Shown here in pieces: positions 42,428-51,350 of a stretch of 52,651 bases of DNA. Source of the stretch: Chloroflexota bacterium. GTDB lineage: Bacteria; Chloroflexota; Dehalococcoidia; Lucifugimonadales; Lucifugimonadaceae. The notes under the pieces are model-generated. The model was not told the origin of the DNA. It was given only the letters and a program-made list of their open reading frames with translations, and searched no databases. The stretch is taken from NCBI GenBank assembly GCA_018673955.1, contig JABHBJ010000007.1, positions 1 through 52,651 of the forward strand, in the 5' to 3' direction. Position numbers and translations under genes: made by a program. Numbering within the stretch: the first letter of the stretch is position 1; every line of letters begins with the position of its first letter.

Positions 42428-42615
42428 TAGTTTCTCCGAGAGCCATGGTAAATACGGTTCGCCACGGCAGCCAAATCAGAATCAAACAGATATTAGTCTA
42501 CCAGAGAGGTAAGGAATTTTTGGCATGAGGGAGCTAGGATTTTTGACGCGATCAAATAATCAATACGTCGGATGGGTGAAGGGTTGACCGCCAACGTGAT
42601 TGGCAGAAGCAATTG

Positions 42616-44706
42616 CTAGTCAGCCCTAACTATCTCTTCTGGTACACCGTCGGCTGTTGCGGGGGCTAGTTCTACAGCAGTATCTGGTTCGGGGTCGATC
42701 GATTTCGAGCCATCCATATCGACGAGCACTTTGCGTATATCGACCACCTGATCTCGAAGCAGAGCAGCCTTTTCGAACTCGAGGTCTCGGGCAGCTTTCT
42801 TCATCTGCTTTTCCAGATCCTTCAAGAGCCTGAGTAGATCGTTCTTCGGCAATGCAGATGGCGTGATGTAAGGAGTCTTGGTCTCAGCGACTTGTCTGAC
42901 CTGAGTCGTAATGTCCTTGACTGCCTTGACAATAGAAGTAGGCGTGATCGAGTTGGCATCATTGTGCGCCTTCTGAATCTTGCGTCGTCGGTCGGTTTCA
43001 TCCATAGCGAACTTCATCGATTTCGTGATCTTGTCGGCGTACATGACAACCTTGCCTTCGACGTGACGTGCTGCTCGGCCGATGGTCTGAACCAGTGAAG
43101 TGCTTGAACGCAGGTAGCCCTCTTTATCCGCGTCGAGAATTGCGACCAACGACACCTCTGGCAGATCAAGTCCCTCACGAAGCAGGTTGATTCCAACTAC
43201 TACATCGTAAACACCCAGTCGTAAATCTCGGAGAATCTCCGTGCGCTCCAAAGTCTGAATATCGGAATGGAGATACTGCACTCGAATTCCGAGTTCCCGT
43301 AGATAGTCGGAAAGCTCTTCCGCCATACGCTTGGTCAGCGTCGTTACAAGTACTCGTTCGTGCTTAGCGGTGGTCGCTTGAATTCGTTCGAGTAGATTGT
43401 CGATCTGGCCTTCGGTCGGCTCCATGATGATCTCAGGATCGATCAAACCGGTAGGTCTAATCACCTGCTCGACGCGACGATCTTCGTGTGCCGCCTCGTA
43501 AGGACCCGGCGTGGCAGAGACATAAACGATCTGCTTTACTCGATCTTCAAATTCTTCGAATGCAAGAGGACGGTTGTCCATCGCAGAAGGCAGTCGGAAC
43601 CCGTAATCGACCAGACTCGTCTTACGGGCGAAGTCGCCTTTGTACATTCCGTTGATCTGCGGGAGCGTGATGTGCGATTCGTCGATGAAAATTACGAAAT
43701 CGTCAGGGAAGTAGTCCAACAACGTCCACGGAGCCGAACCCGGGGGACGTCGACCAAGCGGACGCGAATAGTTCTCGATTCCAGGACAGGAACCGGTTTC
43801 CTTGAGCATTTCAAGATCGAAGTTCGTCCGTTGTTCCAAACGCTGTGCTTCGACGAGTTTCCCGTTCGAACGTAGTACGTCAAGTCGCACGCCAAGTTCG
43901 TTTTCGATGTCCTGTAAAGCCTCTTTTAGTTCGTCTTCTGGAGTTACGAAGTGCTTGCCAGGGAATATATCTATGTGATCGAGTTCAGCGAGGATCTCGC
44001 CAGTAAGCGGGTCGAGCTCGATGATGCGTTCGATTTCGTCGCCGAAGAACTGCACCCGAATCGCCAGCTCTTCGTAAGCCGGCATGATTTCGAGCGTGTC
44101 ACCACGAAGACGGAATCGACCTCGAACCATCTCCATGTCGTTTCGTTCGTAGTACATATCGATGAGGTTGCGTACGACTTTGCGAAGTCCGGGCTCTTCG
44201 CCTTTGCGCAGATTGAGAACGACTGAACGATATTCCTCGGGAGATCCGAGACCGTAAATGCACGAAACACTAGCGACGATTAGCGTGTCGCGGCGGGTCA
44301 ATAACGCTCTTGTTGCAGCATGCCTGAGACGGTCGATCTCTTCGTTAACGTCAGATTCCTTCTCGATGTAGGTATCCGACTGCGGGATATATGCTTCGGG
44401 CTGGTAGTAGTCGTAGTAGCTAACGAAGTACTGCACCGAGTTGTTCGGGAAGAAATCTTGGAACTCGGACGACAGCTGTGCCGCCAGCGTCTTATTGTGA
44501 GCAATAACGAGGGTAGGGCGTTGAACTTCTTCAACGATCTTTGCCATCGTGAACGTCTTGCCGGAGCCAGTGACGCCGAGCAGGGTCTGATGTTTTAGCT
44601 CATCGTTGAGCCCGGCTGACAGGTCGCGTATCGCCGCGGGCTGGTCACCTGTCGGCTCGAAATCGGCATCGATCTCAAATCGACCTTTAATTTTCGGATT
44701 AGGCAT
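42616..44706 (-). CDS. uvrB: excinuclease ABC subunit B
   Basis: 696-aa damage-recognition helicase of nucleotide excision repair. It has Walker [16 protein letters not shown] (residues 41-55), the beta-hairpin motif [12 protein letters not shown] that probes the lesion, [13 protein letters not shown], helicase motif [15 protein letters not shown] and QTIGRAARH, and a C-terminal UVR domain (about residues 637-675) that contacts UvrC/UvrA. The length and all motifs are normal. uvrA and uvrC are not in the window. No close partner on the strand. Confidence 0.97.
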   Translation of the reverse strand: MPNPKIKGRFEIDADFEPTGDQPAAIRDLSAGLNDELKHQTLLGVTGSGKTFTMAKIVEEVQRPTLVIAHNKTLAAQLSSEFQDFFPNNSVQYFVSYYDYYQPEAYIPQSDTYIEKESDVNEEIDRLRHAATRALLTRRDTLIVASVSCIYGLGSPEEYRSVVLNLRKGEEPGLRKVVRNLIDMYYERNDMEMVRGRFRLRGDTLEIMPAYEELAIRVQFFGDEIERIIELDPLTGEILAELDHIDIFPGKHFVTPEDELKEALQDIENELGVRLDVLRSNGKLVEAQRLEQRTNFDLEMLKETGSCPGIENYSRPLGRRPPGSAPWTLLDYFPDDFVIFIDESHITLPQINGMYKGDFARKTSLVDYGFRLPSAMDNRPLAFEEFEDRVKQIVYVSATPGPYEAAHEDRRVEQVIRPTGLIDPEIIMEPTEGQIDNLLERIQATTAKHERVLVTTLTKRMAEELSDYLRELGIRVQYLHSDIQTLERTEILRDLRLGVYDVVVGINLLREGLDLPEVSLVAILDADKEGYLRSSTSLVQTIGRAARHVEGKVVMYADKITKSMKFAMDETDRRRKIQKAHNDANSITPTSIVKAVKDITTQVRQVAETKTPYITPSALPKNDLLRLLKDLEKQMKKAARDLEFEKAALLRDQVVDIRKVLVDMDGSKSIDPEPDTAVELAPATADGVPEEIVRAD

Positions 44707-44798
44707 TCTCGAATTCTACCTCCTGAACCGTCAGGGTTGAACTGTGAATGTCACTAGCCGCATACCATAGCTGACCGGTGCCGGCGCTTAGATGAAGA

Positions 44799-45449
44799 CT
44801 AGACGTCGTCCCAATTCTTTGGAATCTGCGGGATCTCCCAAAGAATGTCGGGGCGCCAATCGCCCCAGGCGCTGTTGAACGGTTTGCGGTTTTCCGCCAC
44901 CGTTTGCAGAGCTTGGGCGGCAGCGTCACGAACTTTCTGGGCCTCGAACTCGGTGAAAATCCCTGCTTCGATCGCCTCGGCGAATTCATCCTCATCTTTG
45001 TATCGCCACGTCTTGCGATCGGGCTGAACCACGACATCGAGGAACATATCGAAAGTGTCGAATCCGATGCTTGTTCGCTTGTAAGGGGCATCGATATTGA
45101 TGTACCAGCTCCGTACTTCGTTCATCTGAGGTTCCCAGAAAACCCAAAGCGACCACATCAATCGGGGATTCTTTATCCGAAGAGTTCCCGAGGTGTGCCA
45201 GTTTCGTTTTGCCATGGTCCATTTTTTGGCGGCCATAGATTCTGCACTCAGATGCCCCCTGCCGTTGTCGACTTCGTCTGAAGTATTGGTCACTCCGTTC
45301 AGTACGAGCGTGTCGAGCGGTAGCCATGTCGCTACTAGTTCTGGAGAGTCGACCACGACGATCGACGGGAATACGGTTTGCACGCGATCTCCGAACACAT
45401 TGCGGACCACAATGTGCTGTCCAGTTTCGAATCGGGTGGGAGGAATCAT
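44799..45449 (-). CDS. DUF402 domain protein
   Basis: 216 aa. The DUF402 core is visible: WYINIDAPYKRTSIGFDTFD, then MFLDVVVQPDRKTWRYKDED with the acidic cluster continuing E-F-A-E-A, typical of Ntdp/FomD-like nucleoside diphosphatases that need a divalent metal and the two Asp. The ATG at 45449 is the first start that does not run into the oppositely oriented gene at 45554; an open frame extends to 45680 but would overlap it by over 100 bases. The ribosome site is weak. Function in the cell is uncertain. Confidence 0.82.
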   Translation of the reverse strand: MIPPTRFETGQHIVVRNVFGDRVQTVFPSIVVVDSPELVATWLPLDTLVLNGVTNTSDEVDNGRGHLSAESMAAKKWTMAKRNWHTSGTLRIKNPRLMWSLWVFWEPQMNEVRSWYINIDAPYKRTSIGFDTFDMFLDVVVQPDRKTWRYKDEDEFAEAIEAGIFTEFEAQKVRDAAAQALQTVAENRKPFNSAWGDWRPDILWEIPQIPKNWDDV

Positions 45450-45553
45450 TCGTCTTTGATTATTTCTATGTTTCCGTCGGAGTGTAGACCATTGGCGCAT
45501 TATGCCTGTTGTGACAACATGCTCATCTGCAAAATACTGAGCGGAGTTTATAG

Positions 45554-46519
45554 ATGACGAACCTGAAAGTTGTAATTGGAACTGACCACGTGGGCACTCA
45601 ATATGCCGACGAGTTGATCGATTCCTTCCCTGATATCGAGTTCGTGATAGCCTACGATTCAGCTGACCACGTCGAAGCAATCAAAGGTGCTGATGCCTTC
45701 TTTGGCTGGCCTAATGACGAAGCGTTCGCCGCAGCCGATCAGCTGAGGTGGATCGCTTGCCCTGGTATGGGAATCGACAAGATAGTCGCCTACCAGAACA
45801 TCGTCGATTCCGATGTGCCAATCACCAATGCTCCCGGCACGCATGTCACTTCAATGGGTGACCACGTGATCGGTGCGATGGTCGGTCTGACTCACCGTTT
45901 TCAGGAAGCATTTGAAGATCGCCAGAAAAAGACGTGGGATACCGAGAAGTACGCTTCACGCATTACTGAAATTACTGGAACAACGGTCGGTATTTTGGGA
46001 CTCGGTGCGATAGGTCGGGCGGTTGCCGAACGGGTGTCGGCATTTGGCACAACGACGTACGCAATCGACCCTGCGCCTTCGAACGTTCCTGCAACCATCA
46101 AAGAATGCTGGGATTTAGATCGTCTTGACGATCTGGCGAAAGTATCTGACTTCCTAGTGATCGCAGCTCCGGTGCTTGATACAACGCGAAACTCCATCGA
46201 CGCACGCCGAATCGCAATGATGCCCAAGGGCAGCTACATTATCGTGATTTCACGTGGTGAAATTGTTGATGAGGATGCAATGTGCGATGCGCTAGAATCG
46301 GGACATCTTGCTGGTGCAGCACTCGATGCTACCGCAGTCGAACCGTTGGCTGACGATTCACGATTGTGGATGCTGCCAAACGTAATTCTTACACCACATT
46401 CTTCAGCGCTTACGCCTGAGCTATACGAAATGCGACGACAGGCGTTCAAGTCGAATCTACATCGTTTTGCTGCAGGTGTAGAGCTTCAGAATATCTGCAA
46501 CAAGACAGCAGGATTCTAG
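45554..46519 (+). CDS. D-isomer-specific 2-hydroxyacid dehydrogenase
   Basis: 321 aa. It has the Rossmann loop VGILGLGAIGRAVAERV (about residue 146) and the catalytic set Arg in VISRGEIVDE, Glu in TAVEPLADD and His in LTPHSSALTPE. Members reduce 2-keto acids to D-2-hydroxyacids or act as phosphoglycerate or glyoxylate reductases; substrate unknown. GCGGAG precedes the ATG. A long hairpin separates it from the convergent methyltransferase. Confidence 0.9.
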   Translation: MTNLKVVIGTDHVGTQYADELIDSFPDIEFVIAYDSADHVEAIKGADAFFGWPNDEAFAAADQLRWIACPGMGIDKIVAYQNIVDSDVPITNAPGTHVTSMGDHVIGAMVGLTHRFQEAFEDRQKKTWDTEKYASRITEITGTTVGILGLGAIGRAVAERVSAFGTTTYAIDPAPSNVPATIKECWDLDRLDDLAKVSDFLVIAAPVLDTTRNSIDARRIAMMPKGSYIIVISRGEIVDEDAMCDALESGHLAGAALDATAVEPLADDSRLWMLPNVILTPHSSALTPELYEMRRQAFKSNLHRFAAGVELQNICNKTAGF

Positions 46520-46535
46520 GTTCTGTCTGGTTGGC

Positions 46536-46591
46536 CGATATGAACGAGCTGAGGCGATTAATCCGCTGATTGGTCGCCTCAGCTCATATCG
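46536..46591. terminator. long bidirectional hairpin between convergent genes
   Basis: GAGCTGAGGCGA (46546-46557) pairs perfectly with TCGCCTCAGCTC (46574-46585), and CGATAT with ATATCG outside it across a four-base bulge. There is no T run on either side, so it may act as a Rho-assisted end or RNA-stabilising element rather than a classic terminator. It ends 3 bases before the methyltransferase stop codon. Confidence 0.6.
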
Positions 46592-46594
46592 AAA

Positions 46595-47374
46595 CTAGTC
46601 TGATGTCTTGTGCCGGGCGAGCACGACGATCTCGTCGCTTTCCTCGTCTAGCTCGCCGCCTTCGAAATCGCCCCACATCTCGATAACTTCCAAGCCGACT
46701 CGATCGCATAGGGCGATGATCTGCTCGGGGTACAGGAAACGAACAACAACTTCGAGGTCTTGTCGCCTAAGAATCTCACCTTTCGGATCAAGCTCTTCAG
46801 CAATCTGAACACCGTGATTTAATTGTGATTCTAGATCGAAACGATTCTTTGCCGTTAGAACGTATCGACCACCATCGGGCTTATCTACAACCTCTAAAAG
46901 GAACTCTTCGTCAGGATCATCGGCGAGCATTTCGGGGTCGGGATAGAACAGGTTGAACGCCATCGTTCCGTCTGGTGCCAAATGCTTTGCAGCGCAACAT
47001 AGCGTACCGATCTGTTCAGCCTCGGTCGTTGCGAGTAATAACGTTCGCGCCGGGATAGTCACAACTGGAAACAGTCGTTTCAAATCGAAATCACGCATGT
47101 CAGCCTGAATCAGTCGAAGGCTGCCATCAAGCGGTGCTACGTCTAGGGCGTTCTGCTGTGCGACCTTGAGCATTGGTTCGAAAAGATCGATCCCAACGAC
47201 TTCCATTCCCTGTTGAGCGAGCGGCAGGGCAATACGCCCTGTACCAACACCAATTTCCAAAACAGGCCCGCCAGAAGCCTTGCAAAGTCCGTGATAGAAA
47301 TCGATATCTCCGGGGTCAGCAGCCGCATAGAAAATGTCGTACCACTCGGCCCACGCCACGTAGTCCATCGTCAC
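46595..47374 (-). CDS. class I SAM-dependent methyltransferase
   Basis: 259 aa. SAM-binding motif I is PVLEIGVGTGRIALPLAQQG (about residues 34-53), with motif II VVGIDLFEPML and LIQADMRDFDL for the adenine side. The substrate domain is unassigned; the early AEWYDIFYAA is common in small-molecule methyltransferases. The GTG at 47374 or the ATG at 47368 may be the start; neither has a strong ribosome site. It lies 34 bases downstream of the aldolase gene on the same strand. Confidence 0.88.
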   Translation of the reverse strand: MTMDYVAWAEWYDIFYAAADPGDIDFYHGLCKASGGPVLEIGVGTGRIALPLAQQGMEVVGIDLFEPMLKVAQQNALDVAPLDGSLRLIQADMRDFDLKRLFPVVTIPARTLLLATTEAEQIGTLCCAAKHLAPDGTMAFNLFYPDPEMLADDPDEEFLLEVVDKPDGGRYVLTAKNRFDLESQLNHGVQIAEELDPKGEILRRQDLEVVVRFLYPEQIIALCDRVGLEVIEMWGDFEGGELDEESDEIVVLARHKTSD

Positions 47375-47408
47375 TTGTAATTGAATCCATATCCGGCCAT
47401 AAAAGCCT

Positions 47409-48194
47409 CTAAGCCCGTCCGACGATTTCCATGAAGTGGCGACCGTAGCTGCTCATGAACGTTGGAATGTGGGTGTAGTGGTACTGAACGCCGGCTTGGG
47501 TGTTCTTCGACGCTGCCTCGGCTGCACTCGGCGTTCCTGAGGCGTGCCCGGCTGCATGAATTCTGTCGAAGGTTTCCTTGACGACTTTCTGAACATCAGG
47601 GTGTCCATTGTCACCGGGGTAACCCATTGATTGCGCTAGGTCGGTTGGTCCGATGAAGAACACGTCGATGTCAGGAACGGCGAGTATCTCATCGAGATTA
47701 TCGACAGCAGCTATGTCTTCGATCTGAATACAGACGAGCATCTCTCGATTGGCGTCTTTGACGTACTCAGAAGTTGGCGATCCCCAGCCGAAATCTGCCA
47801 TACGTCCTCCACCTAGTCCCCTCATGCCGTTCGGGTGGTACAGGCAGGCTTCGACAACGGCGCTGGCTTCGTCTGCGGTATTAACGTGAGGAACCTGGAC
47901 ACCCATGGCACCGCGATCGAGGTACTTATTGATGATCGCTGGATCGTTTTTCTCAGGTCGAACGATTGGTGTGATACCGCGAATTTCAGCAGCCATAATC
48001 ATCGGACCGATGTTGTCTGGGGTAATCGACCCGTGTTCTGCATCGAGCATCACCCAGTCGAAGTTGAGTTCGCCGATCATTTCCACGATTTCGGCGGAGG
48101 GAAATTGAACCGATACCCCGTAAGCCGGTTCCCCTGACTTGATGAGATTTTTCATTCGATTCTGTCTATTTCGTTTGGTGTCTGACTGCAGCAT
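47409..48194 (-). CDS. HpcH/HpaI family aldolase
   Basis: 261-aa class II aldolase of the HpaI/GarL/YfaU type, which cleaves 2-keto-3-deoxy acids to pyruvate and an aldehyde. Motifs are MLDAEHGSITPDN, IVRPEKNDP (the catalytic Arg), a metal-ligand Glu in VCIQIED, and the metal Asp in VFFIGPTDLAQSMGYPG. An ATG at 48155 (MKNLIKSGEPAYG) could be the true start, since most homologues begin there. It fits as the cleavage step for products of the enolase-superfamily dehydratases, though it lies far from them. Confidence 0.87.
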   Translation of the reverse strand: MLQSDTKRNRQNRMKNLIKSGEPAYGVSVQFPSAEIVEMIGELNFDWVMLDAEHGSITPDNIGPMIMAAEIRGITPIVRPEKNDPAIINKYLDRGAMGVQVPHVNTADEASAVVEACLYHPNGMRGLGGGRMADFGWGSPTSEYVKDANREMLVCIQIEDIAAVDNLDEILAVPDIDVFFIGPTDLAQSMGYPGDNGHPDVQKVVKETFDRIHAAGHASGTPSAAEAASKNTQAGVQYHYTHIPTFMSSYGRHFMEIVGRA

Positions 48195-48479
48195 GGTGTT
48201 TTATGTCTCTTCGCTCAATGCGATTTTCTTGCTACGGGTTGATCTGTAAACTGATGGTCTTAGGGCGATAATCTGCTAAATCGTCTTGAAGATTTCGAAT
48301 TGCCTAACGTACTGGCAGTGCCATTGTCTCATCAGATGTTGACATGCCAACTGTGCGGGAAGAAAATTTTTATCTAACTCCGAATTCCGTAACGTCCGAA
48401 GTCGACTCGCTTGAGTGACTATCAGAAGGGAATTCGTTTTGGCTCTCGCATCTTTAATAGTTGAATAGGCCGCTCCACA

Positions 48480-49643
48480 GTGACACAGCTCGCATCTCGA
48501 CAGGCAAATCTGGGTACCGAAACTGCGTTCGAAACCCTCGCAAAGGCCAAAGAGCTCGAACGGCAGGGAAAATCGATCATTCACCTCGAAATTGGTGAAC
48601 CTGATTTCGATACTCCTGAGCACATCCGCTCCGCCGCCAAAAAGGCTCTCGACGACGGATTCACCCACTACGGTGCATCCGCCGGTCAGCTCGAAACCCG
48701 CCAGGCTATCGCCAAGCACCAGACCGAGCGACAGGGCTACGACGTATCGCCAGACAGCGTGATCGTCACCCCTGGTGGTAAGCCAGTCATGTTCTTCACG
48801 ATAATGGCACTCATTGAAGAGGGCGACGAGGTTATTTACCCGAACCCCGGTTTCCCTATCTACGAATCGATGATCGAGTACATGGGCGGCACAGCCGTTC
48901 CGATGCAGCTGAATGAAGAGACCGGCTACAACGCCGATATCGATAAGCTCCGTTCGTTGATTACGCCTCGCACTAAGTTGATGATCGTCAACTCGCCCAA
49001 CAACCCGTGTGGAAGTGTTATTCCTGAAGCAGATCTCGAGAAAATCGCTCAGATGGCTGTCGAAAATGACATCACCGTCATGTCCGACGAAATTTACAAA
49101 GACATGTACTACGGCGACGAGGTAGAGCATGTTTCTATTACGAAATTCCCCGGCATGCGCGAGCGCACGGTGATTCTCGATGGCTTCTCGAAGAGCTACG
49201 CTATGACCGGCTGGCGCTTGGGCTACGGCATCTTCCCTGAATTCCTTGTTGAGCCTGTGACCCGACTCATGACCAACAGCGTGTCTTGCACTTCAGTTCA
49301 CACCCAGATGGCCGGCATTGCTGCGCTTGGAGGTTCTCAGGAATCAGTGAAGGAAATGATGAAAGAGTTCACCATCCGACGAGACATCATCGTCGAGGGG
49401 TTGAATTCACTTCCTGGAGTCACTTGCCCGACACCGAAGGGTGCTTTCTATGCGTTCCCGAACATCAAGGGAACCGGATTGAGCTCGCAGGAGTTTGCCG
49501 AGAAGGCAATGTACCAGGGTGGCGTTGCGCTGCTTTCAGGGACTGCTTTCGGTGTTTTCGGTGACGGTTACGTTCGAGTTTCGTTTGCGAACTCACGAGA
49601 GAACCTCAAAGAGGCTATTGAGCGACTCCGCAAGATTCTCTAG
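48480..49643 (+). CDS. class I/II pyridoxal-phosphate aminotransferase (aspartate aminotransferase type)
   Basis: 387 aa. It has IIHLEIGEPDFDTPEHIR near residue 40, LMIVNSPNNPCGSVI, the PLP Asp/Tyr region VMSDEIYKDMYY, the Schiff-base Lys in VILDGFSKSYAMTGWRLGY, and the late Arg in YVRVSFANSRENL. This is the AspB / subgroup I-beta pattern. The GTG start at 48480 has no clear ribosome site. It is divergent from the aldolase across a 285-base gap. The exact amino donor is not determined. Confidence 0.92.
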   Translation: MTQLASRQANLGTETAFETLAKAKELERQGKSIIHLEIGEPDFDTPEHIRSAAKKALDDGFTHYGASAGQLETRQAIAKHQTERQGYDVSPDSVIVTPGGKPVMFFTIMALIEEGDEVIYPNPGFPIYESMIEYMGGTAVPMQLNEETGYNADIDKLRSLITPRTKLMIVNSPNNPCGSVIPEADLEKIAQMAVENDITVMSDEIYKDMYYGDEVEHVSITKFPGMRERTVILDGFSKSYAMTGWRLGYGIFPEFLVEPVTRLMTNSVSCTSVHTQMAGIAALGGSQESVKEMMKEFTIRRDIIVEGLNSLPGVTCPTPKGAFYAFPNIKGTGLSSQEFAEKAMYQGGVALLSGTAFGVFGDGYVRVSFANSRENLKEAIERLRKIL

Positions 49644-50150
49644 GTTTCGTATTTACGCTCCGCTTCGAAAATCACTTCATTCGTTGGACGTCGACTTCGC
49701 ACGCCGTCATTAGGTCACGGGTGTGTGCGCGAACGATAGCTCTGAGCACATGCTGACTGGTCTGTGATTTTCGCAGCGTCCGATTCAGCGATTGCGACCG
49801 CACGTACTGATCCGATTATCGGTTTGGCGCTCGATGCAATCCTCGCAGTTGCCAGAACGCTGCTCGTTAGCTCCGCCGCCGCCCTTAGCGTCTTTCCCTT
49901 TCGGCGTAATTTATCCTGTGTTCGTTCATTACCGAGATACAGGCGTGGAGATTGGACGTAATCCGGGTCAATGTGACGCTAGGTATGACGAATTGGGCTT
50001 CTTACCTGCAAACAGGTAAATCAGCACAGGTGTTTCGAATTAGTGTTCTAAAAGCTTCCCTTTAATAGAACGCTTGTGCTAATTTTTATAGACGGTAGTG
50101 ATTGGAACAACTAATTGATCTCTGCCAAATGCAAATAAGGCAGGGTTCGG
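49644..50150. other. 507-base gap with no recognised gene
   Basis: It lies between the aminotransferase and the FtsZ-like gene, both on the plus strand. Short open frames occur on both strands (for example 49764-49961), but they have no ribosome sites or family-like patterns. The part after about 50020 is AT-rich and probably holds the promoter of the FtsZ-like gene. Confidence 0.5.
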
Positions 50151-51212
50151 ATGATGAAGCTAAAAGAGTTGCCAAAGGTAGCCACCATTGAAATTAAAAT
50201 AATTGGTATCGGTGGGGCTGGATGCTCCTCACTAAATCGATTGTCAGAAACTGTGTCGAGTGAAGTACCCATGCTCGGTATCGACACCGGATCAGCGACT
50301 GCACATCTAAATGATGGTGTGGAAGCACTATCCATTGGAAATGGTTTTGGTAGCGGTGGAGACCCTGAAGCCGCTGTAGATCTGTTTAGCGAATATGAAT
50401 CAAGGTTGATTGAATTCATCGATGGCGCGGACGTGGTGATTCTGCTAGCTGGTTTAGGCCGAGGGACAGGCTCGGGGCTTGCACCAGAGATAGCTCGACT
50501 TACACGAGATTCAGGTGCGCTGACGATTGCAGCAGTGAACATGCCATTCGAATTCGAAGGTCGCTTACGAAATCAATCTGCGACACGTGCACGTGAGCTC
50601 CTAGAATCTTCAGCCGATGCCGTAATAACAATGTGCAACGATGATTTAGTGGTCGGCGATACGATGAGTGGTTCGTTGAATGCTGCCTTGCAAAATTCTG
50701 ATATGAGTATCACAGCTGCGGTACATGCAATTACGCTCGCACTTGAGTCTTCGCCTGAACGTTCTGAATCCGTACAGGTTTCGCTTACAAACGCTGGTGC
50801 GTCGGCTGTTGTTTCGGGTGTTTTCACTGGGCTTCATGCCGGTAGTAACGCTGTTCAACAAGCGTTTGCTTCTACTTCAAACAATTTCGTTGGCGCCCGA
50901 TCGGCCGTTGTGCACGTCGAGGGCGGCATTGGATTATCGCTTGGTCAAGTTGCCGAGGCTGTCGCCAAGGTACGAGAGGAAATTGGCTTAGACACTGCGG
51001 TTCACGTTTCCAGTGAACGATTGATCGGTATGGGGCGAGAGATGAAAGTAACGATAGTTCTTGCTGGAATCGACAGTGGTCTAACTAGGGAAGAAAAGTT
51101 CACTTCGATCATTCCTGTACGACGTGAAGCAACGATAACTCCCTTAGAGTCGGTGTTCGACACACCAGCGCCTCGTCGCACGCGTGGACCTGTACTTCTA
51201 CCAACTGGCTAA
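50151..51212 (+). CDS. divergent FtsZ/tubulin-superfamily GTPase homologue
   Basis: 353 aa. The FtsZ layout is clear: IKIIGIGGAGCSSLNRL (residues 16-31; FtsZ has G-V-G-G-G-G-x-N), MLGIDTGSATAHL (for N-T-D-x-Q-x-L), GNGFGSGGDPEAA, and the nucleotide signature LAGLGRGTGSGLAPEIA (99-115; consensus G-G-G-T-G-T-G). VNMPFEFEGRLRNQSA then matches the FtsZ P-F-x-F-E-G-x-x-R segment. The T7 loop that triggers GTP hydrolysis (N-x-D-x-A-D-V) is replaced by ERSESVQV (203-210). The usual C-terminal FtsA/ZipA-binding peptide is not visible. There is no ftsA, ftsQ or mur gene nearby. Probably a paralogue rather than the cell's main FtsZ. Confidence 0.82.
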   Translation: MMKLKELPKVATIEIKIIGIGGAGCSSLNRLSETVSSEVPMLGIDTGSATAHLNDGVEALSIGNGFGSGGDPEAAVDLFSEYESRLIEFIDGADVVILLAGLGRGTGSGLAPEIARLTRDSGALTIAAVNMPFEFEGRLRNQSATRARELLESSADAVITMCNDDLVVGDTMSGSLNAALQNSDMSITAAVHAITLALESSPERSESVQVSLTNAGASAVVSGVFTGLHAGSNAVQQAFASTSNNFVGARSAVVHVEGGIGLSLGQVAEAVAKVREEIGLDTAVHVSSERLIGMGREMKVTIVLAGIDSGLTREEKFTSIIPVRREATITPLESVFDTPAPRRTRGPVLLPTG

Positions 51213-51256
51213 TTTGTGAAAGTCGTTGCCACACACAACGTCTACATATAGCGGAC

Positions 51257-51310
51257 CCGGTCGAGAGACCGGTTGGCGTAACGTCGTACCAAACGCCTCG
51301 GTGCGGCGTT
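51257..51310. other. two adjacent hairpins after the FtsZ-like gene
   Basis: CCGGTC-gaga-GACCGG (51257-51272) is a perfect six-base-pair stem closed by a GNRA-type loop. AACGCC-tcggtgc-GGCGTT (51292-51310) follows and is trailed by CACTTTT. The second could be a weak plus-strand terminator; the first is unexplained. Both lie between the convergent FtsZ-like and regulator genes. Confidence 0.5.
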
Positions 51311-51350
51311 CACTTTTAAGTGATGCCGATATTAGTTGGAAGCTAAAGAA

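Noticed and set aside
45450-45680. N-terminal extension of the DUF402 gene
   Set aside because: It would overlap the divergent 2-hydroxyacid dehydrogenase by over 100 bases and adds Arg/Ser-rich sequence outside the domain.
48276-49130. 284-codon open frame antisense to the aminotransferase gene
   Set aside because: The plus strand carries an unmistakable PLP aminotransferase with all motifs; the antisense product has no family pattern and is a codon-bias shadow.
49764-50019. Short plus-strand frames upstream of the FtsZ-like gene
   Set aside because: No ribosome sites and no recognisable pattern; mutually overlapping in different frames.
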